Both the position numbers and the translations under genes were made by a program. From assembly GCF_051020765.1 (NCBI RefSeq), contig NW_027469120.1, positions 1 to 64,000 on the forward strand: a stretch of DNA of 64,000 nt, given 5' to 3'. Source of the DNA: Lasioglossum baleicum. Its lineage: Eukaryota; Arthropoda; Insecta; Hymenoptera; Halictidae. Below are positions 52,101-63,900 of the stretch, piece after piece; the stretch's first letter is position 1, and every line of letters starts with the position of its first letter. Below the pieces are notes generated by a model. The model saw nothing but the letters and a program-made list of their open reading frames with translations. It had not been told where the DNA came from and did not search any database.

Positions 52101-53180
52101 TCCCGCAGGCTAGCCGAGCAAAAACACGTGCGAGAGGATGCATCCCGCAGGCTAGTCGAGTAAAAACACGTGCGAGGTTTTGTGGGATGCGCATGCGCAG
52201 GTTTTGTGGGATGCGCATGTGCAGGTTTTTTGGGATGCGCATGGCTAGTCGAGCAAAAACACGTGCGAGAGGATGCATCCCGCAGGCTAGTCGAGTAAAA
52301 ACACGTGCGAGAGGATGCATCCCGCAGGCTAGTCGAGTAAAAACACGTGCGAGGTTTTGTGGGATGCGCATACGCAGGTTTTGTGGGATGCGCATGCGCA
52401 GGTTTTTTGGGATGCGCATGCGCAGGTTTTTTGGGATGCGCATGGCTAGTCGAGCAAAAACACGTGCGAGAGGATGCATCCCGCAGGGTAGTCGAGTAAA
52501 AACACGTGCGAGAGGATGCATCCCGCAGGCTAGTCGAGTAAAAACACGTGCGAGAGGATGCATCCCGCAGGCTAGTCGAGTAAACACACGTGCGAGAGGA
52601 TGCTTCCCGCAGGCTAGTCGAGTAAAAACACGTGCGAGGTTTTGTGGGATGCGCATGCGCAGGTTTTTTGGGATGCGCATGGCTAGTCGAGCAAAAACAC
52701 GTGCGAGAGGATGCATCCCGCAGGCTAGCCGAGCAAAAACACGTGCGAGAGGATGCATCCCGCAGGCTAGTCGAGTAAAAACACGTGCGAGGTTTTGTGG
52801 GATGCGCATGCGCAGGTTTTTTGGGATGCGCATGTGCAGGTTTTTTGGGATGCGCATGGCTAGTCGAGCAAAAACACGTGCGAGAGGATGCATCCCGCAG
52901 GCTAGTCGAGTAAAAACACGTGCGAGAGGATGCATCCCGCAGGCTAGTCGAGTAAAAACACGTGCGAGGTTTTGTGGGATGCGCATACGCAGGTTTTGTG
53001 GGATGCGCATGCGCAGGTTTTTTGGGATGCGCATGCGCAGGTTTTTTGGGATGCGCATGCGCAGGTTTTTTGGGATGCGCATGGCTAGTCGAGCAAAAAC
53101 ACGTGCGAGAGGATGCATCCCGCAGGCTAGTCGAGCAAAAACACGTGCGAGAGGATGCATCCCGCAGGCTAGTCGAGTAA

Positions 53181-56100
53181 AAACACGTGCGAGGTTTTGT
53201 GGGATGCGCATGCGCAGGTTTTTTGGGATGCGCATGTGCAGGTTTTTTGGGATGCGCATGGCTAGTCGAGCAAAAACACGTGCGAGAGGATGCATCCCGC
53301 AGGCTAGTCGAGTAAAAACACGTGCGAGAGGATGCATCCCGCAGGCTAGTCGAGTAAAAACACGTGCGAGAGGATACATCCCGCAGGCTAGTCGAGTAAA
53401 AACACGTGCGAGAGGATGCATCCCGCAGGCTAGTCGAGTAAAAACACATGCGAGAGGATGCTTCCCGCAGGCTAGTCGAGTAAAAACACGTGCGAGGTTT
53501 TGTGGGATGCGCATGCGCAGGTTTTGTGGGATGCGCATGCGCAGGTTTTTTGGGATGCGCATGGCTAGTCGAGCAAAAACACGTGCGAGAGGATGCATTC
53601 CGCAGGCTAGCCGAGCAAAAACACGTGCGAGAGGATGCATCCCGCAGGCTAGTCGAGTAAAAACACGTGCGAGGTTTTGTGGGATGCGCATGCGCAGGTT
53701 TTTTGGGATGCGCATGTGCAGGTTTTTTGGGATGCGCATGGCTAGTCGAGCAAAAACACGTGCGAGAGGATGCATCCCGCAGGCTAGTCGAGTAAAAACA
53801 CGTGCGAGAGGATGCATCCCGCAGGCTAGTCGAGTAAAAACAGGTGCGAGAGGATGCATCCCGCAGGCTAGTCGAGTAAAAACACGTGCGAGGTTTTGTG
53901 GGATGCGCATACGCAGGTTTTGTGGGATGCGCATGCGCAGGTTTTTTGGGATGCGCATGCGCAGGTTTTGTGGGATGCGCATGCGCAGGTTTTTTGGGAT
54001 GCGCATGGCTAGTCGAGCAAAAACACGTGCGAGAGGATGCATCCCGCAGGGTAGTCGAGTAAAAACACGTGCGAGAGGATGCATCCCGCAGGCTAGTCGA
54101 GTAAAAACACGTGCGAGAGGATGCATCCCGCAGGCTAGTCGAGCAAAAACACGTGCGAGAGGATGCATCCCGCAGGCTAGTCGAGCAAAAACACGTGCGA
54201 GAGGATGCATCCCGCAGGCTAGTCGAGTAAGAACACGTGCGAGAGGATGCATCCCGCAGGCTAGTCGAGTAAGAACACGTGCGAGAGGATGCATCCCGCA
54301 GGCTAGTCGAGCACAAACACGTGCGAGAGGATGCATCCCGCAGGATAGTCGAGCAAAAACACGTGCGAGAGGATGCATCCCGCAGGCTAGTCGAGTAAAA
54401 ACACGTGCGAAAGGATGCATCCCGCAGGCTAGTCGAGCACAAACACGTGCGAGAGGATGCATCCCGCAGGCTAGTCGAGTAAAAACACGTGCGAGGTTTT
54501 GTGGGATGCGCATGCGCAGGTTTTGTGGGATGCGCATGCGCAGGTTTTTTGGGATGCGCATGCGCAGGTTTTTTGGGATGCGCATGCGCAGGTTTTTTGG
54601 GATGCGCATGCCTAGTCGAGCAAAAACACGTGCGAGAGGATGCATCCCGCAGGCTAGTCGAGCAATAACACGTGCGAGAGGATGCATCCCGCAGGCTAGT
54701 CGAGCAAAAACACGTGCGAGAGGATGCATCCCGCAGGCTAGTCGAGCAAAAACACGTGCGAGAGGATGCATCCCGCAGGCTAGTCGAGTAAAAACACGTG
54801 CGAGAGGATGCATCCCGCAGGCTAGTCGAGTAAAAACACGTGCGAGAGGATGCTTCCCGCAGGCTAGTCGAGTAAAAACACGTGCGAGGTTTTGTGGGAT
54901 GCGCATGCGCAGGTTTTTTGGGATGCGCATGGCTAGTCGAGCAAAAACACGTGCGAGAGGATGCATCCCGCAGGCTAGCCGAGCAAAAACACGTGCGAGA
55001 GGATGCATCCCGCAGGCTAGTCGAGTAAAAACACGTGCGAGAGGATGCATCCCGCAGGCTAGTCGAGTAAAAACACGTGCGAGGTTTTGTGGGATGCGCA
55101 TACGCAGGTTTTGTGGGATGCGCATGCGCAGGTTTTTTGGGATGCGCATGCGCAGGTTTTGTGGGATGCGCATGCGCAGGTTTTTTGGGATGCGCATGGC
55201 TAGTCGAGCAAAAACACGTGCGAGAGGATGCATCCCGCAGGGTAGTCGAGTAAAAACACGTGCGAGAGGATGCATCCCGCAGGCTAGTCGAGTAAAAACA
55301 CGTGCGAGAGGATGCATCCCGCAGGCTAGTCGAGCAAAAACACGTGCGAGAGGATGCATCCCGCAGGCTAGTCGAGCAAAAACACGTGCGAGAGGATGCA
55401 TCCCGCAGGCTAGTCGAGTAAGAACACGTGCGAGAGGATGCATCCCGCAGGCTAGTCGAGTAAGAACACGTGCGAGAGGATGCATCCCGCAGGCTAGTCG
55501 AGCACAAACACGTGCGAGAGGATGCATCCCGCAGGATAGTCGAGCAAAAACACGTGCGAGAGGATGCATCCCGCAGGCTAGTCGAGTAAAAACACGTGCG
55601 AAAGGATGCATCCCGCAGGCTAGTCGAGCACAAACACGTGCGAGAGGATGCATCCCGCAGGCTAGTCGAGTAAAAACACGTGCGAGGTTTTGTGGGATGC
55701 GCATGCGCAGGTTTTGTGGGATGCGCATGCGCAGGTTTTTTGGGATGCGCATGCGCAGGTTTTTTGGGATGCGCATGCGCAGGTTTTTTGGGATGCGCAT
55801 GCCTAGTCGAGCAAAAACACGTGCGAGAGGATGCATCCCGCAGGCTAGTCGAGCAATAACACGTGCGAGAGGATGCATCCCGCAGGCTAGTCGAGCAAAA
55901 ACACGTGCGAGAGGATGCATCCCGCAGGCTAGTCGAGCAAAAACACGTGCGAGAGGATGCATCCCGCAGGCTAGTCGAGTAAAAACACGTGCGAGAGGAT
56001 GCATCCCGCAGGCTAGTCGAGTAAAAACACGTGCGAGAGGATGCTTCCCGCAGGCTAGTCGAGTAAAAACACGTGCGAGGTTTTGTGGGATGCGCATGCG

Positions 56101-57760
56101 CAGGTTTTTTGGGATGCGCATGGCTAGTCGAGCAAAAACACGTGCGAGAGGATGCATCCCGCAGGCTAGCCGAGCAAAAACACGTGCGAGAGGATGCATC
56201 CCGCAGGCTAGTCGAGTAAAAACACGTGCGAGGTTTTGTGGGATGCGCATGCGCAGGTTTTTTGGGATGCGCATGTGCAGGTTTTTTGGGATGCGCATGG
56301 CTAGTCGAGCAAAAACACGTGCGAGAGGATGCATCCCGCAGGCTAGTCGAGTAAAAACACGTGCGAGAGGATGCATCCCGCAGGCTAGTCGAGTAAAAAC
56401 ACGTGCGAGAGGATACATCCCGCAGGCTAGTCGAGTAAAAACACGTGCGAGAGGATGCATCCCGCAGGCTAGTCGAGTAAAAACACATGCGAGAGGATGC
56501 TTCCCGCAGGCTAGTCGAGTAAAAACACGTGCGAGGTTTTGTGGGATGCGCATGCGCAGGTTTTGTGGGATGCGCATGCGCAGGTTTTTTGGGATGCGCA
56601 TGGCTAGTCGAGCAAAAACACGTGCGAGAGGATGCATTCCGCAGGCTAGCCGAGCAAAAACACGTGCGAGAGGATGCATCCCGCAGGCTAGTCGAGTAAA
56701 AACACGTGCGAGGTTTTGTGGGATGCGCATGCGCAGGTTTTTTGGGATGCGCATGTGCAGGTTTTTTGGGATGCGCATGGCTAGTCGAGCAAAAACACGT
56801 GCGAGAGGATGCATCCCGCAGGCTAGTCGAGTAAAAACACGTGCGAGAGGATGCATCCCGCAGGCTAGTCGAGTAAAAACACGTGCGAGGTTTTGTGGGA
56901 TGCGCATACGCAGGTTTTGTGGGATGCGCATGCGCAGGTTTTTTGGGATGCGCATGCGCAGGTTTTGTGGGATGCGCATGCGCAGGTTTTTTGGGATGCG
57001 CATGGCTAGTCGAGCAAAAACACGTGCGAGAGGATGCATCCCGCAGGGTAGTCGAGTAAAAACACGTGCGAGAGGATGCATCCCGCAGGCTAGTCGAGTA
57101 AAAACACGTGCGAGAGGATGCATCCCGCAGGCTAGTCGAGCAAAAACACGTGCGAGAGGATGCATCCCGCAGGCTAGTCGAGCAAAAACACGTGCGAGAG
57201 GATGCATCCCGCAGGCTAGTCGAGTAAGAACACGTGCGAGAGGATGCATCCCGCAGGCTAGTCGAGTAAGAACACGTGCGAGAGGATGCATCCCGCAGGC
57301 TAGTCGAGCACAAACACGTGCGAGAGGATGCATCCCGCAGGATAGTCGAGCAAAAACACGTGCGAGAGGATGCATCCCGCAGGCTAGTCGAGTAAAAACA
57401 CGTGCGAAAGGATGCATCCCGCAGGCTAGTCGAGCACAAACACGTGCGAGAGGATGCATCCCGCAGGCTAGTCGAGTAAAAACACGTGCGAGGTTTTGTG
57501 GGATGCGCATGCGCAGGTTTTGTGGGATGCGCATACGCAGGTTTTGTGGGATGCGCATGCGCGGTTTTTTTGGGATGCGCATGCGCAGGTTTTTTGGGAT
57601 GCGCATGCGCAGGTTTTTTGGGATGCGCATGGCTAGTCGAGCAAAAACACGTGCGAGAGGATGCATCCCGCAGGGTAGTCGAGTAAAAACACGTGCGAGA
57701 GGATGCATCCCGCAGGCTAGTCGAGTAAAAACACGTGCGAGAGGATGCATCCCGCAGGCT
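53181..57760 (+). repeat. Recently amplified segment with GTAAGAACACG units
   Basis: A module of A monomers ending in two GTAAGAACACG units, a GCACAAACACG unit and a GCAGGATAG unit occurs at about 54225, 55416 and 57222 (spacings 1191 and 1806). Outside it, rare variants GAGGATACATC (53371 and 56410) and ACACATGCGAG (53441 and 56480) recur at a constant offset of 3039. Single copies of the module with one GTAAGAACACG unit lie near 21239, 25565 and 32199. Confidence 0.75.
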
Positions 57761-57766
57761 AGTCGA

Positions 57767-59031
57767 GTAAAGCACGTGCGAGAGGATGCATCCCGCAGGC
57801 TAGTCGAGTAAAGCACGTGCGAGAGGATGCATCCCGCAGGCTAGTCGAGTAAAAACACGTGCGAGGTTTTGTGGGATGCGCATGCGCAGGTTTTGTGGGA
57901 TGCGGATGCGCAGGTTTTATGGGATGCGCATGGCTAGTCGAGCAAAAACACGTGCGAGAGGATGCATCCCGCAGGGTAGTCGAGTAAAAACACGTGCGAG
58001 TGGATGCATCCCGCAGGCTAGTCGAGTAAAAACACGTGCGAGGTTTTGTGGGATGCGCATGCGCAGGTTTTGTGGGATGCGCGTGCGCAGGTTTTTTGGG
58101 ATGCGCATGGCTAGTCGAGCAAAAACACGTGCGAAAGGATGCATCCCGCAGGGTAGTCGAGCAAAAACACGTGCGAGAGGATGCATCCCGCAGGCAAGTC
58201 GAGTAAAAACACGTGCGAGAGGATGCATCCCGCAGGCTAGTCGAGTAAAAACATGTGCAAGAGGATGCTTCCCGCAGGCTAGTCGAGTAAAAACACGTGC
58301 GAGAGGATGCATCCCGCAGGCTAGTCGAGTAAAAACACGTGCGAGAGGATGCTTCCCGCAGGCTAGTCGAGTAAAAACACGTGCGAGAGGATGCATCCCG
58401 CATGCTAGTCGAGTAAAAACACGTGCAAGAGGATGCTTCCCGCAGGCTAGTCGAGTAAAAACACGTGCGAAAGGATGCATCCCGCAGGCTAGTCGAGTAA
58501 AAACACGTGCGAGAGGATGCGTCCCGCAGGCTAGTCGAGCAAAAACACGTGCGAGAGGATGCATCCCGCAGGCTAGTCGAGCAAAAACACTTGCGAGAGG
58601 ATGCATCCCGCAGGCTAGTCGAGTAAAAACACGTGCGAGAGGATGCATCCCGCAGGCTAGTCGAGTAAAAACACGTGCGAGGTTTTGTGGGATGCGCATG
58701 CGCAGGTTTTGTGGGATGCGCATGCGCAGGTTTTTTGGGATGCGCATGCGCAGGTTTTTTGGGATGCGCATGCGCAGGTTTTTTGGGATGCGCATGCGCA
58801 GGTTTTTTGGGATGCGCATGCCTAGTCGAGCAAAAACACGTGCGAGAGGATGCATCCCGCAGGCTAGTCGAGCAATAACACGTGCGAGAGGATGCATCCC
58901 GCAGGCCAGTCGAGTAAAAACACGTGCGAGAGGATGCATCCCGCAGGCTAGTCCAGCAAAAACACGTGCGAGAGGATGCATCCCGCAGGCTAGTCGAGTA
59001 AAAACACGTGCGAGAGGATGCGTCCCGCAGG
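57767..59031 (+). repeat. Right-array block with doubled 41-bp marker, copy 3
   Basis: Marker units lie at 57767 and 57808, followed by the same order as the copies at 40276 and 47926. A private change is GATGCGCGTGCGC near 58080. It is followed by sequence matching 49445 onward. Confidence 0.8.
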
Positions 59032-60357
59032 CTAGTCGAGTAAAAACACGTGCGAGAGGATGCATCCCGCAGGCTAGTCGAGTAAAAACACGTGCGAGGT
59101 TTTGTGGGATGCGCATGCGCAGGTTTTTTGGGATGCGCATGGCTAGTCGAGCAAAAACACGAGCGAGAGGGTGCATCCCGCAGGCTAGCCGAGCAAAAAC
59201 ACGTGCGAGAGGATGCATCCCGCAGGCTAGTCGAGTAAAAACACGTGCGAAGTTTTGTGGGATGCGCATGCGCAGGTTTTGTGGGATGCGCATGCGCAGG
59301 TTTTTTGGGATGCGCATGCGCAGGTTTTTTGGGATGCGCATGGCTAGTCGAGCAAAAACACGTGCGAGAGGATGCATCCCGCAGGCTAGCCGAGCAAAAA
59401 CACGTGCGAGAGGATGCATCCCGCAGGCTAGTCGAGTAAAAACACGTGCGAGGTTTTGTGGGATGCGCATGCGCAGGTTTTTTGGGATGCGCATGCGCAG
59501 GTTTTTTGAGATGCGCATGGCTAGTCGAGCAAAAACACGAGCGAGAGGATGCATCCCGCAGGCCAGCCGAGCAAAAACACGTGCGAGAGGATGCATCCCG
59601 CAGGCTAGTCGAGTAAAAACACGTGCGAAGTTTTGTGGGATGCGCATGCGCAGGTTTTGTGGGATGCGCATGCGCAGGTTTTTTGGGATGCGCATGCGCA
59701 GGTTTTTTGGGATGCGCATGGCTAGTCGAGCAAAAACACGTGCGAGAGGATGCATCCCGCAGGCTAGCCGAGCAAAAACACGTGCGAGAGGATGCATCCC
59801 GCAGGCTAGTCGAGTAAAAACACGTGCGAGGTTTTGTGGGATGCGCATGCGCAGGTTTTGTGGGATGCGCATGTGCAGGTTTTTTGGGATGCGCATGGCT
59901 AGTCGAGCAAAAACACGTGCGAGAGGATGCATCCCGCAGGCTAGTCGAGTAAAAACACGTGCGAGAGGATGCATCCCGCAGGCTAGTCGAGTAAAAACAC
60001 GTGCGAGGTTTTGTGGGATGCGCATACGCAGGTTTTGTGGGATGCGCATGCGCAGGTTTTTTGGGATGCGCATGCGCAGGTTTTTTGGGATGCGCATGGC
60101 TAGTCGAGCAAAAACACGTGCGAGAGAATGCATCCCGCAGGCTAGTCGAGTAAAAACACGTGCGAGAGGATGCATCCCGCAGGCTAGTCGACTAAAAACA
60201 CGTGCGAGAGGATGCTTCCCGCAGGCTAGTCGAGTAAAAACACGTGCGAGGTTTTGTGGGATGCGCATGCGCAGGTTTTGTGGGATGCGCATGCGCAGGT
60301 TTTTTGGGATGCGCATGGCTAGTCGAGCAAACACACGTGCGAGAGGATGCATCCCGC

Positions 60358-60900
60358 AGGGTAGTCGAGTAAAAACACGTGCGAGAGGATGCATCCCGCA
60401 GGCTAGTCGAGTAAAAACACGTGCGAGAGGATGCATCCCGCAGGCTAGTCGAGTAAAAACACGTGCGAAAGGATGCATCCCGCAGGCTAGTCGAGCACAA
60501 ACACGTGCGAGGTTTTGTGGGATGCGCATGCGCAGGTTTTGTGGGATGCGCATGCGCAGGTTTTTTGGGATGCGTATGGCTAGTCGAGCAAAAACACGTG
60601 CGAGAGGATGCATCCCGCAGGCTAGCCGAGCAAAAACACGTGCGAGAGGATGCATCCCGCAGGCTAGTCGAGTAAAAACACGTGCGAGGTTTTGTGGGAT
60701 GCGCATGCGCAGGTTTTGTGGGATGCGCATGCGCAGGTTTTTTGGGATGCGCATGTGCAGGTTTTTTGGGATGCGCATGGCTAGTCGAGCAAAAACACGT
60801 GCGAGAGGATGCATCCCGCAGGCTAGTCGAGTAAAAACATGTGCGAGAGGATGCATCCCGCAGGCTAGTCGAGTAAAAACACGTGCGAGGTTTTGTGGGA
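60358..60900 (+). repeat. Right-array copy of the 522-type block
   Basis: It carries the same signature order: GAGCAAACACACG, GGGTAG, GCGAAAGG, GAGCACAAACACG, CTAGCCGAGC, then a four-unit B run and the ACATGTGCGAG unit. It contains a third undisturbed LTR target site at 60701-60705. One base change (GGGATGCGTATGGC near 60575) is private to it. Confidence 0.7.
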
Positions 60901-63900
60901 TGCGCATGCGCAGGTTTTTTGGGATGCGCATGCGCAGGTTTTTTGGGATGCGCATGGCTAGTCGAGCAAAAACACGTGCGAGAGGATGCATCCCGCAGGC
61001 TAGTCGAGCAAAAACACGTGCGAGAGGATGCATCCCGCAGGCTAGTCGAGTAAAAACACGTGCGAGGTTTTGTGGGATGCGCATGCGCAGGTTTTGTGGG
61101 ATGCGCATGCGCAGTTTTTTTGGGATGCGCATGGCTAGTCGAGCAAAAACACGTGCGAGAGGATGCATCCCGCAGGCTAGTCGAGCAAAAACACGTGCGA
61201 GAGGATGCATCCCGCAGGCTAGTCGAGTAAAAACACGTGCGAGAGGATGCTTCCCGCAGGCTAGTCGAGTAAAAACACGTGCGAGGTTTTGTGGGATGCG
61301 CATGCGCAGGTTTTGTGGGATGCGCATGCGCAGGTTTTTTGGGATGCGCATGGCTAGTCGAGCAAAAACACGTGCGAGAGGATGCATCCCGCAGGCTAGC
61401 CGAGCAAAAACACGTGCGAGAGGATGCATCCCGCAGGCTAGTCGAGTAAAAACACGTGCGAGGTTTTGTGGGATGCGCATGCGCAGGTTTTTTGGGATGC
61501 GCATGTGCAGGTTTTTTGGGATGCGCATGGCTAGTCGAGCAAAAACACGTGCGAGAGGATGCATCCCGCAGGCTAGTCGAGTAAAAACACGTGCGAGAGG
61601 ATGCATCCCGCAGGCTAGTCGAGTAAAAACACGTGCGAGGTTTTGTGGGATGCGCATACGCAGGTTTTGTGGGATGCGCATGCGCAGGTTTTTTGGGATG
61701 CGCATGCGCAGGTTTTGTGGGATGCGCATGCGCAGGTTTTGTGGGATGCGCATGGCTAGTCGAGCAAAAACACGTGCGAGTGGATGCATCCCGCAGGGTA
61801 GTCGAGTAAAAACACGTGCGAGAGGATGCATCCCGCAGGCTAGCCGAGCAAAAACACGTGCGAGAGGATGCATCCCGCAGGCTAGTCGAGTAAAAACACG
61901 TGCGAGGTTTTGTGGGATGCGCATGCGCAGGTTTTGTGGGATGCGCATGTGCAGGTTTTTTGGGATGCGCATGGCTAGTCGAGCAAAAACACGTGCGAGA
62001 GGATGCATCCCGCAGGCTAGCCGAGCAAAAACACGTGCGAGAGGATGCATCCCGCAGGCTAGTCGAGTAAAAACACGTGCGAGGTTTTGTGGGATGCGCA
62101 TGCGCAGGTTTTGTGGGATGCGCATGTGCAGGTTTTTTGGGATGCGCATGGCTAGTCGAGCAAAAACACGTGCGAGAGGATGCATCCCGCAGGCTAGTCG
62201 AGTAAAAACACGTGCGAGAGGATGCATCCCGCAGGCTAGTCGAGTAAAAACACGTGCGAGGTTTTGTGGGATGCGCATACGCAGGTTTTGTGGGATGCGC
62301 ATGCGCAGGTTTTTTGGGATGCGCATGCGCAGGTTTTTTGGGATGCGCATGCGCAGGTTTTTTGGGATGCGCATGGCTAGTCGAGCAAAAACACGTGCGA
62401 GAGGATGCATCCTGCAGGCTAGTCGAGTAAAAACACGTGCGAGAGGATGCATCCCGCAGGCTAGTCGAGTAAAAACACGTGCGAGGTTTTGTGGGATACG
62501 CATGCGCAGGTTTTGTGGGATGCGCTTGCGCAGGTTTTGTGGGATGCGCATGCGCAGGTTTTATGGGATGCGCATGGCTAGTCGAGCAAAAACACGTGCG
62601 AGAGGATGCATCCCGCAGGCTAGTCGAGTAAAAACACGTGCGAGAGGATGCATCCCGAGGCTAGTCGAGTAAAAACACGTGCGAGAGGATGCTTCCCGCA
62701 GGCTAGTCGAGTAAAAACACGTGCGAGGTTTTGTGGGATGCGCATGCGCAGGTTTTGTGGGATGCGCATGCGCAGGTTTTTTGGGATGCGCATGGCTAGT
62801 CGAGCAAAAACACGTGCGAGAGGATGCATCCCGCAGGCTAGCCGAGCAAAAACACGTGCGAGAGGATGCATCCCGCAGGCTAGTCGAGTAAAAACACGTG
62901 CGAGGTTTTGTGGGATGCATATGCGCAGGTTTTTTGGGATGCGCATGTGCAGGTTTTTTGGGATGCGCATGGCTAGTCGAGCAAAAACACGTGCGAGAGG
63001 ATGCATCCCGCAGGCTAGTCGAGTAAAAACACGTGCGAGAGGATGCATCCCGCAGGCTAGTCGAGTAAAAACACGTGCGAGAGGATGCATCCCGCAGGCT
63101 AGTCGAGTAGAAACACGTGCGAGAGGATGCATCCCGCAGGGTAGTCGAGTAAAAACACGTGCGGGAGGATGCATCCCGCAGGCTAGTCGAGTAAAAACAC
63201 GTGCGAGGTTTTGTGGGATGCGCATGCGCAGGTTTTTTGGGATGCGCATGGCTAGTCGAGCAAAAACACGTGCGAGAGGATGCATCCCGCAGGCTAGTCG
63301 AGTAAAAACACGTGCGAGAGGATGCATCCTGCAGGCTAGTCGAGTAAAAACACGTGCGAGAGGATGCATCCCGCAGGCTAGTCGAGTAAAAACACGTGCG
63401 AGGTTTTGTGGGATGCGCATGCGCAGGTTTTGTGGGATGCGCTTGCGCAGGTTTTGTGGGATGCGCATGCGCAGGTTTTATGGGATGCGCATGGCTAGTC
63501 GAGCAAAAACACGTGCGAGAGGATGCATCCCGCAGGCTAGTCGAGTAAAAACACGTGCGAGGTTTTGTGGGATGCGCATGCGCAGGTTTTTTGGGATGCG
63601 CATGCGCAGGTTTTTTGGGATGCGCATGGCTAGTCGAGCAAAAACACGAGCGAGAGGATGCATCCCGCAGGCTAGCCGAGCAAAAACACGTGCGAGAGGA
63701 TGCATCCCGCAGGCTAGTCGAGTAAAAACACGTGCGAAGTTTTGTGGGATGCGCATGCGCAGGTTTTGTGGGATGCGCATGCGCAGGTTTTTTGGGATGC
63801 GCATGCGCAGGTTTTTTGGGATGCGCATGGCTAGTCGAGCAAAAACACGTGCGAGAGGATGCATCCTGCAGGCTAGTCGAGTAAAAACACGTGCGAGAGG

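Noticed and set aside
48035..57811. A 3258-codon open frame on the + strand and overlapping frames of 2033-3285 codons on the - strand
   Set aside because: They translate only the monomers (KTRARGCIPQASRV or GMRMRRFF on +, RDASSRTCF or HAHPTKP on -). Both strands are open at once, starts are arbitrary internal ATGs, and ends fall at one-base indels. There are no introns, domains or flanking gene signals.
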